This document shows, piece after piece, positions 54,002 to 63,816 of a DNA stretch of 64,000 nucleotides (position 1 is its first letter; every line of letters starts with the position of its first letter). The DNA is from an uncultured Pelagibacteraceae bacterium. Its GTDB lineage: Bacteria; Pseudomonadota; Alphaproteobacteria; Pelagibacterales; Pelagibacteraceae. The notes beneath the pieces were generated by a model. The model ran no database searches, had not been told where the DNA came from, and was given only the letters and a program-made list of their open reading frames with translations. Both the position numbers and the translations under genes were made by a program. The stretch lies in contig CACDUS010000004.1 of assembly GCA_902555945.1 (NCBI GenBank), positions 54,782 through 118,781 on the forward strand, in the 5' to 3' direction.

Positions 54002-55611
54002 TAACTTCCTAGTATCATATCAGCACCTTTTTCTGCAATCATAATTGTTGGTGCATTAGTATTTCCTGAAGTAATGTTTGGCATAATCGAAGCATCTATT
54101 ACTCTTAAATTTTGAATACCCTTCACTCTAAGTTTTTCATCAACAACTGCCATATCATCCTGTCCCATTTTACAAGTACCAACAGGATGGAAAATAGTTT
54201 GAGTGAAATCTGAACCAGCTTTAACCAATTCTTCATCATCAGTTATATGAACTCCAGGTCTATATTCTTCTGGCTCATATTGTTTGAATGTTTCAGTTTC
54301 CAACATTATTTTTCTAACAATTTTTAATCCTTGAGCTGCAACTTTTCTATCATCATCAGTAGATAAATAATTCATCTTAATTTTAGGATAAATTCTACTA
54401 TCATTACTCACTATATTTATTTCACCTCTACTTGTAGGCCTAACATTTGCAACAGTTGGAGTAATTCCTTCAAAGTCATGCATCGGAGTTACACCTAATA
54501 TGTCTGTACTAACAGGAGATACATGGAATTGTAAATTAGGGGTAGCTCTTGATGGATCACTTTTAACAAATCCACAAACTTGACTAGCTCCCATGGTCAC
54601 AGGTCCACTTTGTTTAACCAAATATTCAAGTCCCATTAAAAATCTTCCAAATAAACTTTCAACTTTTCTATTAAGTGATTTTAAATTTTTGACCTTATAA
54701 ACTGGTCTAAACATTAAATGATCTTGTAAATTTTTACCAACTCCGTTTGATTCATGAACTATCTCTATACCTAAGTTTTTAAGTTTATTCACTTCACCAA
54801 TTCCAGATACCTGCAGTATATGAGGAGATCCAATTGAGCCTGCAGATAAAATTACCTCTTTATTAGCAGTAACAGTGTTAATTTTTTCTCCAGTAAAATA
54901 ATTAACACCTATAGCTTTCTTACCTTCAAAATTTATTTTTTGAACATGTGCGTTAGTTACAATTTTTAAATTAGATCTATTTTTAACAGGATTTAAATAT
55001 CCTTTTGCAGCACTACATCTTAGTTTTAAACCTGCTTTATTAAAGCTTGTAGTAAATTGAAAAAAACCTACACCAAAGTTATCTCCAGTATTAAAATCAT
55101 TTGTTTTGGGTATTCCAAATTCTTCAGCTGCATTTTGAAATTCATCAAGCAATTTCAAATTTATTTTTTTGTTTGCTACTGTTATTGGACCACTATCGTT
55201 ATGAAATTCACTTTTTCCCAATTCGTTATTTTCTGATTTTAAAAAATAAGGTAAAACACTATCCCAATCCCAACCTGAGTTACCCAGTTGTCTCCAAACA
55301 TCATAATCTTCTTTTTGACCTCTGATCCATAAAAGTCCATTAATCGAAGAACTTCCACCTAAAGTCTTTCCTCTAGGATATCTAATTGATCTATTATTCA
55401 TTGTTTCGTCAGGCTCAGTTTTGAAACACCAGTCAACTTTTGGATTATGCATAGTTTTAAAATATCCAACTGGAATGTGTATCCATGGATAATTATCTTT
55501 ACCACCGGCTTCAATTAACAAAACTTTGTTTGAAGGATTTGCTGAAAGTCTATTTGCAAGAACACAACCAGCAGAGCCTGCTCCTAAAATAATGTAATTA
55601 AAATTTTCCAT
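54001..55611 (-). CDS. GMC-family FAD oxidoreductase (choline dehydrogenase-like)
   Basis: A 536-residue flavoprotein with the N-terminal FAD motif YIILGAGSAGCVLANRLS, the GMC signatures RGKTLGGSSSINGLLWIRG and GSIGSPHILQVSGIG, and the C-terminal NTNAPTIMIAEKGADMI. It oxidises an alcohol or polyol. Choline is possible, but many SAR11 members act on unknown alcohols. It is the first gene of the minus-strand run and divergent from the TRAP transporter. Confidence 0.88.
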   Translation of the reverse strand: MENFNYIILGAGSAGCVLANRLSANPSNKVLLIEAGGKDNYPWIHIPVGYFKTMHNPKVDWCFKTEPDETMNNRSIRYPRGKTLGGSSSINGLLWIRGQKEDYDVWRQLGNSGWDWDSVLPYFLKSENNELGKSEFHNDSGPITVANKKINLKLLDEFQNAAEEFGIPKTNDFNTGDNFGVGFFQFTTSFNKAGLKLRCSAAKGYLNPVKNRSNLKIVTNAHVQKINFEGKKAIGVNYFTGEKINTVTANKEVILSAGSIGSPHILQVSGIGEVNKLKNLGIEIVHESNGVGKNLQDHLMFRPVYKVKNLKSLNRKVESLFGRFLMGLEYLVKQSGPVTMGASQVCGFVKSDPSRATPNLQFHVSPVSTDILGVTPMHDFEGITPTVANVRPTSRGEINIVSNDSRIYPKIKMNYLSTDDDRKVAAQGLKIVRKIMLETETFKQYEPEEYRPGVHITDDEELVKAGSDFTQTIFHPVGTCKMGQDDMAVVDEKLRVKGIQNLRVIDASIMPNITSGNTNAPTIMIAEKGADMILGS

Positions 55612-55743
55612 TTTTAGTTGAATCGTTTTTTAGTTTAAGTTTTTTAAAGGTTTTACACTCATATTTATCAATTGTCACTTGTGTCAACATTGTTTTTCTG
55701 ATTGTATGCAGCACGTTAAATTTAACTAACAAGAGGAAATATA

Positions 55744-56838
55744 ATGAAAAAAATCATTTCAATGTTATTTGCAACTGTTTTGGTACTTGGATTTACTTCT
55801 AGTGCTAACGCTGCAAAAACACTAAAATGTCAGACAGTTCTTAACACTAAAGCTGATGAAGTTAAGATGTTAAAGGACTTTACTGATACAGTTACAGAAC
55901 TAACAGCTGGTTCGTTAAAATTTGAAATTTTACCTGCAGGTGCTGTTGTTGGAGTTAAAGAAACTCTTGATGCTGTTGATAAAGGATTGATTGATTGTGG
56001 ATTCGCATGGACTCACTATTGGTCAGGTGATCACCCTGCTGCTATGTTATTTGGTTCGCCAGTAGCTGGTGGTGGTGTTGGTATCGACAACATAGCTTTC
56101 TTATCTTGGTTCCAATATGGTGGTGGTAAAGAATTATACGACCAACTTTGGAAAGAAATGGGAAGAGACATCAAAGGATTTATGATTCAACCAGTTGGAC
56201 CTGAAGCTTTAGGTTGGTTTCCAAAACCAATTAAAGACATGGCTGACTTTAGAAAATATAAGTTCAGAACTCCTCCGGGAATCCCAGGACAAACTTATAA
56301 AGACATTGGTATAGCATCTGTTGCTATGGGTGGTGGAGATATTCTACCAGCTTTAGAAGCAGGAACTATCGATGCTGCTGAATGGTGTTGTCCAAAACCA
56401 GACTTAACATTTGGTTTCCAAAAAGTATTAAAGCACTATTACCTACAAGGTTTACACCAAGTAGTGGTAAATGCTGACTTTTACATTACTGGAAAAACTT
56501 ATAAAGCAATGAGTGATCATGAGAAGAAGTCTCTTGAAGTTGCTGCTAATGCTTCATTAGCAAAATCTTTAAGTTACAGAATCTATGAAAACGGAAAAGC
56601 TTTACAAGAGCTTACTACTAAACATGGAGTAATTTTAGAAGATACACCTTCAGATTATTTCACAGAATATATGGCTGCAGCAAAAGCTTCTTTAAACAAG
56701 AATGCTAAAGATAATAAATTCTTTAACGAAGTTTATAATTCGATGAAAGAATTTGCTGATATTGCTGTTCCATTCTGGAGTGGTGCTCAAATGTCAAATG
56801 CGAAGCTAGGAATGGCTCACGCTGCAACATTAAAGTAA
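55744..56838 (+). CDS. TRAP transporter substrate-binding protein (DctP/TakP type)
   Basis: A 364-residue periplasmic binding protein with a signal peptide ending SSANA (about residue 23). FRTPPGIPGQTYKDIGIASVAMGGGDILPALEAGTIDAAEW follows the TakP-type pattern, whose Arg binds a carboxylate. It probably captures a small organic acid such as a 2-oxo acid. AAGAGGAAAT before the ATG is a good ribosome-binding site. A strong terminator after the gene should make this protein more abundant than the membrane subunits. Confidence 0.85.
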   Translation: MKKIISMLFATVLVLGFTSSANAAKTLKCQTVLNTKADEVKMLKDFTDTVTELTAGSLKFEILPAGAVVGVKETLDAVDKGLIDCGFAWTHYWSGDHPAAMLFGSPVAGGGVGIDNIAFLSWFQYGGGKELYDQLWKEMGRDIKGFMIQPVGPEALGWFPKPIKDMADFRKYKFRTPPGIPGQTYKDIGIASVAMGGGDILPALEAGTIDAAEWCCPKPDLTFGFQKVLKHYYLQGLHQVVVNADFYITGKTYKAMSDHEKKSLEVAANASLAKSLSYRIYENGKALQELTTKHGVILEDTPSDYFTEYMAAAKASLNKNAKDNKFFNEVYNSMKEFADIAVPFWSGAQMSNAKLGMAHAATLK

Positions 56839-56859
56839 TCAGTAATTAATCTTGATTTA

Positions 56860-56896
56860 TTAGAGCGGACTGTAAAAGTCCGCTCTAATTTTTTTT
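56860..56896 (+). terminator. Strong terminator between the TRAP binding protein and membrane genes
   Basis: TTAGAGCGGACT and AGTCCGCTCTAA form a perfect 12-bp stem around GTAAA, followed by eight T. Some read-through is needed to express the two membrane genes. Confidence 0.93.
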
Positions 56897-56908
56897 AACT
56901 AAAATTTT

Positions 56909-57523
56909 ATGACAGACGAACCAGGAAAATTAGATATATCAGATGAAATGATAGCTGAAAGGCGAGGTGGTTCGGGAAAAATGCCTGATGACATGCCATT
57001 ATGGATGGCAAAATCTATTGCAAATATAGACAAGTTTAGTAAGTGGATTGGTAATATTGTTTGTTGGATATTAATGCCACTAATTTTCGCAATGACTTAT
57101 GAAGTTCTTGCAAGAAAACTTTTTTTAGCTCCAACAATTTGGGCTTATGATATTAGCCGTTTTTTATATGGAGCTCTTTTCATGTTGGGTGCTGGCTATG
57201 CTCTTTCAAGAGGAGTTCATATAAGAGCAGATTTTTTATACAGAAATTTTAAAACTAAAAACCAAGGTCTTATAGATTTTTGGTTGTATCTTCTATTTTA
57301 TTTTCCAGGATTAATTGTTTTTCTTTACATGACAATTGGTTTTGTAGGTGAGTCTATCCAAAGAGGTGAAAGAGGAATGGATACTACTTGGATGCCATAT
57401 ATGTGGCCAATTAAAACTTGCTTGCTGATTGGTATAATATTTTTACTTATTCAAGGAGTTTCTGAATTACTCAAAAGTTATTGGGCTGCAAAAAAAGGTG
57501 AGTGGCCAGGAGAAAGTGAATGA
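56909..57523 (+). CDS. TRAP transporter small membrane subunit (DctQ type)
   Basis: A 204-residue protein with a soluble N-terminus of about 45 residues (including a Pro/Gly-rich MIAERRGGSGKMPDDMP) and four helices. It matches the mannitol/chloroaromatic-like DctQ group. The stop overlaps the dctM gene by 4 bases. Confidence 0.87.
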   Translation: MTDEPGKLDISDEMIAERRGGSGKMPDDMPLWMAKSIANIDKFSKWIGNIVCWILMPLIFAMTYEVLARKLFLAPTIWAYDISRFLYGALFMLGAGYALSRGVHIRADFLYRNFKTKNQGLIDFWLYLLFYFPGLIVFLYMTIGFVGESIQRGERGMDTTWMPYMWPIKTCLLIGIIFLLIQGVSELLKSYWAAKKGEWPGESE

Positions 57524-58854
57524 TAGCTGAATTTATAGATCCAGCAATCTTAGGTTTTATTCTTGTTGGCGTAATGCTTTTTGCAATTTTTGTAGGTTTC
57601 CCAATTTCATTTACACTTATTTTTTTAGGTTTCGTATTTGGTTATTTAGGGTTTGGCAAATTAGTTTTCTATTTAATGACCCTCCAATTTTCCATGGTGA
57701 TGACGGAACAAACACTCGCTGCAGTCCCACTCTTTGTCTTTATGGGAATTATGATGGAACAAGCTGGATTAATGGAAAGATTGTTTTCGGCATTTCAAAT
57801 GATGCTAGCAAAAGTAAAAGGCTCTTTATATTACGCAGTTTTATTTGTTTCAGTGATATTTGCTGCAGCAACAGGAATTGTGGGAGCTTCAGTAACAATT
57901 CTTGGGATTATGGCAGCAAAATCTATGAATAGGTCTGGTTATGATGTGAGACTTGCAGCTGGAACAATTACAGCAGGTGGAACCTTAGGAATATTAATTC
58001 CGCCAAGCATTATGTTAGTCGTTATGGGACCTATAATGGAAATCCCAGTAATAGATTTATTTGCAGCAGCTATTTTACCAGGAATCTTATTAGCAAGTTT
58101 GTATGCTGGATACACAACTATAAGATGTATGATCAATCCTAAATTAGGACCAGTCATTCCTGAAGATATGAGAGCCGCAAGCATGAAAGATGTTTGGATA
58201 GAATTTTTCTTAGGTTTAGTACCACCAGCAGCTTTAGTTTTTGCTGCACTTGGAAGTATTTTGTTTGGATTTGCTACTCCAACGGAAGCAGCAGGTTGCG
58301 GTGCAATGGGTGCTTTACTTCTCTCGCTAGCTTATAAAAAATTAACTCTTCCAAAATTACAAGAAGCATTAGTGAAAACTTTGGAAATTACAGCTTTAAT
58401 AATGGTTTTGGTTGCAGCATCTAATTTCTTTGGCGCAGTTTTTGCAAGACTAGGAACTCCAACTTTATTAACTGAATTTTTATTAGGTTTAGAAATGAAC
58501 AAGTATTTAATCCTAGCAATGATAATGGTTATGATTTTTTTACTTGGATGGCCTTTAGAATGGGTACCAATTGTAATGATTATTGTTCCAATAATTTTAC
58601 CTTTAGTTGAGGCTTTAGGGTTTAATCTAACTTGGTTTGCAATATTAGTTGCTGTAAATTTACAAACCGCCTGGCTCTCTCCACCAGTAGCACTCTCTGC
58701 ATATTTCTTAAAAGGTGTTGTCCCTGAATGGGATCTTAAGGATATTTATTATGGAATGATGCAATTTATGGTCTTACAAGTCATTGGTTTAGTTTTAATT
58801 ATTATATTTCCAAAAATTGCTCTTTGGTTACCTACTCTCTTATATGGACAGTAG
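57520..58854 (+). CDS. TRAP transporter large membrane subunit (DctM type)
   Basis: A 444-residue, about 12-helix protein with the DctM motifs GTLGILIPPSIMLVVMG (about residue 155) and TPTEAAGCGAMGALLLS (about residue 248). It forms the sodium-driven pathway with DctQ and is fed by the binding protein. Overlap with dctQ indicates coupled translation. Confidence 0.9.
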   Translation: MIAEFIDPAILGFILVGVMLFAIFVGFPISFTLIFLGFVFGYLGFGKLVFYLMTLQFSMVMTEQTLAAVPLFVFMGIMMEQAGLMERLFSAFQMMLAKVKGSLYYAVLFVSVIFAAATGIVGASVTILGIMAAKSMNRSGYDVRLAAGTITAGGTLGILIPPSIMLVVMGPIMEIPVIDLFAAAILPGILLASLYAGYTTIRCMINPKLGPVIPEDMRAASMKDVWIEFFLGLVPPAALVFAALGSILFGFATPTEAAGCGAMGALLLSLAYKKLTLPKLQEALVKTLEITALIMVLVAASNFFGAVFARLGTPTLLTEFLLGLEMNKYLILAMIMVMIFLLGWPLEWVPIVMIIVPIILPLVEALGFNLTWFAILVAVNLQTAWLSPPVALSAYFLKGVVPEWDLKDIYYGMMQFMVLQVIGLVLIIIFPKIALWLPTLLYGQ

Positions 58855-58879
58855 AAAATTTTAGCTCTATATTGATTAA

Positions 58880-60337
58880 GTGAGTCAGCAAAAATCAAAA
58901 AAAACTCTTATTAATTGGGATTTAGTAACTGTTAATCCAAATAATAAAAACTGGGATTGGAAAGATTTATTTTTTTTTTGGGGCGTTAATATTCAAAGTG
59001 TAATAGGGTTTTCTTTAATAGCTTCTTTATACGTTGTTTACAATCTGAATAGTTTTGTTGTTTTTTTTGGAACTCTATTAGGCGTTTTTTTAGTTTTTCT
59101 TTTTTCAAATTTAATCGGTAAACCTTCACAAAAGTTTGGCTTACCATTTGTTGTAATGTTGAGATCCTCATTAGGAATTAACGGTGCTAAATATTTTGGT
59201 TTAATTAGAGGATTAGTTGGAATTTTTATGTTTGGTATTCAAACATATTTTTTATCAAAAGCTATCGGATACTTAACAAGGATTACAATTTTTTCTTTTG
59301 ATGCAAATATTTTAGATAATGAAATTTTTTTAATTTTTCTTTTAAGCCTAAATATTATTGATTGGGCTTCAATATTATTAGCAATTTTAGTTCAAGTTTT
59401 TTTATTTAGTGCAGGAATGAATTTTAATAAAAAAATAATAAAATTTTCAGCTCTAGCAGTTTACTTAGGTATGTTGCTTTTTTTCTTTTCTGTTTTGTTA
59501 ACTGATGTAAAATTTACTACTAAAATATTTAAAAATATTTTAGACTTATCTAACTTTATTGATGTAAATAATTTTATCCCAATAATTACTGTTGGAGGTA
59601 CTGTGTTTGCTTATTTTTCAATCATTATACTAAGCTTTGGTGATTTTTCTCGATATGTAAAAAATGAAAATGAACTTAAAAAAGGAAATATTAGTTTACT
59701 TTTAAATTTAATTATTTTTTCATTTCTGGCCGTGTTTATTGTTACTGGCGTAGAAGGATTATTTAATAGAAATAGTGCAGAATTAGAAAAAATACTTACC
59801 AATCCAATGGATATTGTTGGTAAATTGGATAATCTACTTATAACTAATTTAGTTTTAATATTTGTAATTATAGCTTCCTTATCCACAAATTTAATAGCTA
59901 ATTTTATTCCATCACAATATTCATTAATTAATTTCCTGCCGTCAATGCTATCAGTAAAAAGCTCTGGCAGTGTAATTGGGATTTTTGGATTTCTAATAAG
60001 TATATTTTGGTTAGCTCTTTTAAGCCAGATAGGAATTTTATCTATTATCGATACTTTGGGAGCTTTTTTTGGACCTATTTTTGGAATTATGATTATTGAT
60101 TTTTATTTTATAAAAAAAGGAAGTCTAATTAATAAAGATATTCACTCATTTGAACAAAATAGTGCATATTTTTATTCTGGTGGCTGGCATATCAAAGGAA
60201 TTTATTCCCTAATCATAGGTTTTATTTTCTCTGCATCAACTATTTGGAATTATAATTTAATGTTTCTTCAATCCTATTCTTGGATAATTGGAGCCTTTGT
60301 TGCTGCATTTACATATTCTTTACTGGCAAGAAAATAA
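58880..60337 (+). CDS. NCS1-family nucleobase/allantoin-type permease
   Basis: A 485-residue, 12-helix permease starting at GTG. It has the NCS1 features: N-terminal PNNKNWDWKDLFFFWGVN, FVVMLRSSLGINGAKYFGLIRG and the later GDFSRYVKNENELKKGN. It imports a purine, pyrimidine, hydantoin or related compound; the exact substrate is not fixed. It directly abuts the SDR gene, suggesting co-expression. Confidence 0.87.
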   Translation: MSQQKSKKTLINWDLVTVNPNNKNWDWKDLFFFWGVNIQSVIGFSLIASLYVVYNLNSFVVFFGTLLGVFLVFLFSNLIGKPSQKFGLPFVVMLRSSLGINGAKYFGLIRGLVGIFMFGIQTYFLSKAIGYLTRITIFSFDANILDNEIFLIFLLSLNIIDWASILLAILVQVFLFSAGMNFNKKIIKFSALAVYLGMLLFFFSVLLTDVKFTTKIFKNILDLSNFIDVNNFIPIITVGGTVFAYFSIIILSFGDFSRYVKNENELKKGNISLLLNLIIFSFLAVFIVTGVEGLFNRNSAELEKILTNPMDIVGKLDNLLITNLVLIFVIIASLSTNLIANFIPSQYSLINFLPSMLSVKSSGSVIGIFGFLISIFWLALLSQIGILSIIDTLGAFFGPIFGIMIIDFYFIKKGSLINKDIHSFEQNSAYFYSGGWHIKGIYSLIIGFIFSASTIWNYNLMFLQSYSWIIGAFVAAFTYSLLARK

Positions 60338-61090
60338 ATGGACAAAATTAATTTTGATTTTAAAAATAGAACTGCTGTCGTAACAGGTGGTGCACAAGGA
60401 TTTGGTTTAGATATTGCTAAACGTTTTTTAGAGTCTGGAGGCAAGGTTATAATTTGGGATATAGATCCTAAAATGATAGAAAAAGCTATTCAAGAATTAA
60501 ATAATCCAAATTTAAGTTCAGGTGTTGTTGATGTTTCAAATTATCGTGAAGTTGAAGAAAATGTTAATGACATCACAAAAAAATCTAATATTGATATATT
60601 GATAAATAATGCTGGAATCACTGGACCGACAGCACCTCTATGGGAATATGATATCGATATGTGGAAAAAGGTTGTTGATATTAACTTAATGGGTACTTTT
60701 AATTGCTGCAGAGCAATAGTGCCTAATATGATTCAAAATAATTATGGTAGAATTGTAAACGTTGCATCGGTTGCAGGAAAAGACGGGAATGCAAATGCAA
60801 GTGCTTACAGTGTAGGTAAGGCAGGTGCTATAGGATTGACTAAATCTTTAGGAAAGGAGCTTGCAGACAAAAATATAGCAGTTAATGCTGTTACTCCAGC
60901 TGGCGCTAAAACACGTATTTTAGATCAAATGAGTAAAGAACATGTGCAAAGAATGTTATCTAAAGTTCCAAGAGGTCGATTTTTAGAGGTTGAGGAGTTC
61001 ACTTCTTTAATTTGCTGGCTTTCATCTGAAGAAAACACTTTTTCTACTGCTGCAGTGTTTGATATAAGCGGTGGTCGTTCTACTTACTAA
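60338..61090 (+). CDS. Short-chain dehydrogenase/reductase (FabG-like)
   Basis: A 250-residue classical SDR with VVTGGAQGFGLDIAKRF, INNAGITG and the catalytic Ser/Tyr/Lys in VASVAGKDGNANASAYSVGKAG. It is linked to the NCS1 permease with no gap, so it may act on the imported compound or its derivatives. FabG itself is not implied. Confidence 0.88.
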   Translation: MDKINFDFKNRTAVVTGGAQGFGLDIAKRFLESGGKVIIWDIDPKMIEKAIQELNNPNLSSGVVDVSNYREVEENVNDITKKSNIDILINNAGITGPTAPLWEYDIDMWKKVVDINLMGTFNCCRAIVPNMIQNNYGRIVNVASVAGKDGNANASAYSVGKAGAIGLTKSLGKELADKNIAVNAVTPAGAKTRILDQMSKEHVQRMLSKVPRGRFLEVEEFTSLICWLSSEENTFSTAAVFDISGGRSTY

Positions 61091-61224
61091 CTGCGAGGTT
61101 TTTGCTCAATTATCTTAGTTTGATTTGGTTTTGCTCGACTTAATTTCATATCTTTGGACATGACTGGAGCGAAGATCATGATTGACCAGTAGATTAGTAG
61201 TATAAAAATTGAGATTGTCTTCAT
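61087..61224 (-). CDS. 45-residue single-helix protein
   Basis: The track's 62-residue frame begins too early; from the Met at 61224 the peptide opens with one helix (TISIFILLIYWSIMIFAPVM), either a signal anchor or membrane segment, followed by a basic tail. The stop overlaps the SDR stop. No family is recognised. Confidence 0.45.
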   Translation of the reverse strand: MKTISIFILLIYWSIMIFAPVMSKDMKLSRAKPNQTKIIEQKPRS

Positions 61225-61310
61225 ACTTTGTATGTATAAACAAAACTTGATTTTTGGATGTTTAAATTTTGTCAAAATAATGTATTAAAGTTTTTTTTAA
61301 AAATTATTTA

Positions 61311-61961
61311 ATGAAAATTATTCTTAAATTTTTTATCTGTATTCTACTCACGACTAGTTTTAGTTATTCAAGTGAGGTTAGAGTATTTGATTTTACCGAA
61401 AAAGAGCTTTCCGAACTAGAGGTAAGAAAGGTAAGGGGTGCTGATAACAAGACAATTTACACAGTTGGCTCAAATGAGAATGGGAATTTTTACAAAGCAG
61501 TTGCTGATAATGCAGCTTCTGGGTTGGGTAAAGAGATAAAAATAGATCTTAATAAAACACCATTTATCAATATTACTTGGAAAATTGAAAAAGACTTATC
61601 AGGTATTAAAGAAAATACAAAAAAAGGACATGATTTCGCGGCGAGAGTATTTGCTATAAAAAAGACTGGGTCTACACCTCTTTCAAATAGAGCAATTAAT
61701 TACGTTTTTTCAAGCAATAATGAAATTGGCGTTAATTTTAGGAGTCCTTATACAAAAAAGTCAGTTGATAATGTTTTGGCAACTACAAAAAATAATTTAA
61801 ATGAATGGATTACTGTAAAAGCAAATGTAAAAGAGGATTTTAAAAAATTCCATGGTCTTGAAGTAAATGAATTAGATGGATTGGCTATAATGTCAGATAC
61901 TGATAACTCAAACATGAAAGCTGTAGCCTATTATCAAAATATATATTTTTCAGCTGAATGA
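61311..61961 (+). CDS. DUF3047-family exported protein
   Basis: A 216-residue protein with a signal peptide (to about residue 20) and the DUF3047 pattern: ASGLGKEIKIDLNKTPFINITWKIEKDLSG followed by DFAARVFAI and a final AVAYYQNIYF. The fold is probably a carbohydrate-binding-like beta sandwich. Function unknown. Confidence 0.8.
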   Translation: MKIILKFFICILLTTSFSYSSEVRVFDFTEKELSELEVRKVRGADNKTIYTVGSNENGNFYKAVADNAASGLGKEIKIDLNKTPFINITWKIEKDLSGIKENTKKGHDFAARVFAIKKTGSTPLSNRAINYVFSSNNEIGVNFRSPYTKKSVDNVLATTKNNLNEWITVKANVKEDFKKFHGLEVNELDGLAIMSDTDNSNMKAVAYYQNIYFSAE

Positions 61962-62102
61962 TTATAATTTTAGTAATTTTTTAAGAAAAGTACTAAAAAA
62001 AGATAAAATAATTGCAACAATAACATCTTGTAATGGGCTAGCCTCAGGGTAGCCAAAGTTCCAAGCAATTACCATTACTAACCAGATTACAAAGACATTC
62101 AT
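61962..62102 (-). CDS. 46-residue two-helix membrane protein
   Basis: Below the track limit. ATG at 62102 gives two hydrophobic helices (VFVIWLVMVIAWNFGY and DVIVAIILSFFSTFLKK). Its stop adjoins the DUF3047 stop. No family is recognised; tight packing supports it. Confidence 0.5.
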   Translation of the reverse strand: MNVFVIWLVMVIAWNFGYPEASPLQDVIVAIILSFFSTFLKKLLKL

Positions 62103-62159
62103 TTTTATATTTATACCTTAGATTATGTAAAATAATAAATTATTTGATATAGTTCTTTC

Positions 62160-62582
62160 ATGCATGAAAATTTTTTTCACAAATTAAAAGTTTATTATGA
62201 GGATACAGATTCTGGTGGAGTAGTATATTATGCAAATTATCTGAAATTTTTAGAAAGAGCCAGAACAGAAGCTTTATTTTCTATTGGTTTTAGTAATAAA
62301 AAGATCTTGGATACTTTTGAGACATTAATAATAGTTAAGTCATGTAATATTGAATATAAAAAATCTGCATATTTAGAGGATCAACTAACAGTAAGATCAT
62401 TTGTTAAATCAATCACCAAAACTTCTTTTTTCATGAATCAAATTATTACTAAGGATAAAGAAACGATTGTAGAAGCTCAAATTCATTTAGTTTTTATCAA
62501 TAAAGATGGAAAACCAGTAAAAATACCAGATGAGATTTATTTAAAATTTAAACCTTATTTTTGTGACACAATTAAAGTTTAG
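62160..62582 (+). CDS. ybgC: YbgC-type acyl-CoA thioesterase
   Basis: A 140-residue hotdog-fold thioesterase with the catalytic motif YYEDTDSGGVVYYANYL near residue 12. It belongs to the YbgC/4-hydroxybenzoyl-CoA thioesterase family, often linked to the Tol-Pal system, although no tol genes are adjacent here. It hydrolyses acyl-CoA or acyl-ACP. It overlaps the convergent glycosylase gene by 11 bases. Confidence 0.9.
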   Translation: MHENFFHKLKVYYEDTDSGGVVYYANYLKFLERARTEALFSIGFSNKKILDTFETLIIVKSCNIEYKKSAYLEDQLTVRSFVKSITKTSFFMNQIITKDKETIVEAQIHLVFINKDGKPVKIPDEIYLKFKPYFCDTIKV

Positions 62583-63252
62583 CAATTTTTTTTGCCTTTT
62601 TAAATAATCTATTCATCATTGTAGAAGTTATTATTTTAGTATTAACATTTCTAGGGCTTGGATGATAACTGGCAATTAAGGTTTTTTTATCAGGTAATAA
62701 ATATTTTTTACCATGTTTAAAAATGAATTTTTTTTCAATACCAAACCTTTTTTTATAAATCTTTAAACAATTATCAAAAGCAACTTTGCCTAAAGCAACT
62801 ATTACATTTAGATTTTTTAGACAATCTAATTCTTGAATGAAATAATTTGAACATCTAATAAGTTCATTATTATCAGGTTTGTCACCAGGAGGAACACACT
62901 TTAAAATATTGGTTATGTAAGTGGAATTTAATTTTAATCCATCATTAATATTATTAGAGAAATTTTGATTAGATATTTTTACGGAATGAAGACTTTTAAA
63001 AAGAAAATCACCAGATTTATCACCGGTAAAGGCTCTACCAGTTCTTGTCCCACCATGAGCAGCAGGTGCCAAACCTATAATCATCAACTTTGCTTTTAAA
63101 TCACCAAATCCTGTAACAGGCTTTCCCCAATATTTTTCATTTATATTTTGTTTCCTTTTTTGTTTTGATATTTTTTTTATAAAATTGATTAAACGTGGAC
63201 ATTTTTTACATTTTATTATTGTTTTATTTAATTTTTTAAATTTAATATTCAT
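62572..63252 (-). CDS. Uracil-DNA glycosylase, family 5-like
   Basis: A 226-residue protein with the glycosylase motif GLAPAAHGGTRTGRAFTGDKSG (about residue 64) and C-terminal SYHPSPRNVNT. CKKCPR at the start and later Cys residues can hold the [4Fe-4S] cluster of family 4/5 enzymes. The absence of a polar residue in motif 1 (GLAPA instead of GEAPG) indicates family 5 (UdgB). It removes uracil and other deaminated bases from DNA. Confidence 0.85.
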   Translation of the reverse strand: MNIKFKKLNKTIIKCKKCPRLINFIKKISKQKRKQNINEKYWGKPVTGFGDLKAKLMIIGLAPAAHGGTRTGRAFTGDKSGDFLFKSLHSVKISNQNFSNNINDGLKLNSTYITNILKCVPPGDKPDNNELIRCSNYFIQELDCLKNLNVIVALGKVAFDNCLKIYKKRFGIEKKFIFKHGKKYLLPDKKTLIASYHPSPRNVNTKIITSTMMNRLFKKAKKIAKL

Positions 63253-63254
63253 TA

Positions 63255-63812
63255 ATGAGATTATTTAATATTATATTAATTATATTTTTCACTTTAACAA
63301 TTGAAATTAGATCAGATCAAAATAATGAAACATTAGATAATCTTAAAAAAGGAGGTAATCTTATTTTCATAAGACATGCTTACGCACCAGGCGGGGGTGA
63401 CCCAAATAATTTTAATATAAATGATTGTTCAACACAAAGAAACCTAAGTGATTCAGGTAGAGCACAATCAGAAAAAATTGGAAAGTTTTTTAAAGAAAAT
63501 AAGATACCTATATCATCTGTTTTGTCTAGTGAGTGGTGCAGATGTAAAGAAACAGCTCAAATAGCATTTGAAAATTTTGAAACTAAAAATTTTTTGAATT
63601 CATTCTTTAGTGAAAAGTTTTCAAAAAATAGAAAGTCTCAAATGATAAATCTCAAAAAATATGTAGATAATTGGGATAAAGAAAAAAATTTAGTTTTAGT
63701 AACTCATTATGTTGTTATATCTGAAGCATTAGATTATGCTCCAAGTTCAGGAGAAATTGTTATTGCAGATATTAATTTTAAGAAAATAGATAATATAGAA
63801 ATAAGTTACTAG
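63255..63812 (+). CDS. Exported histidine phosphatase
   Basis: A 185-residue protein with a short signal-like N-terminus and the histidine phosphatase motif LIFIRHAYAPGGG (catalytic RH at about residue 39). The second His lies in LVTHYVVISEAL. Asp/Cys residues after the RH motif mark a variant of the family. It may remove phosphate in the periplasm. It is 2 bases from the divergent glycosylase gene. Confidence 0.8.
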   Translation: MRLFNIILIIFFTLTIEIRSDQNNETLDNLKKGGNLIFIRHAYAPGGGDPNNFNINDCSTQRNLSDSGRAQSEKIGKFFKENKIPISSVLSSEWCRCKETAQIAFENFETKNFLNSFFSEKFSKNRKSQMINLKKYVDNWDKEKNLVLVTHYVVISEALDYAPSSGEIVIADINFKKIDNIEISY

Positions 63813-63816
63813 AACA

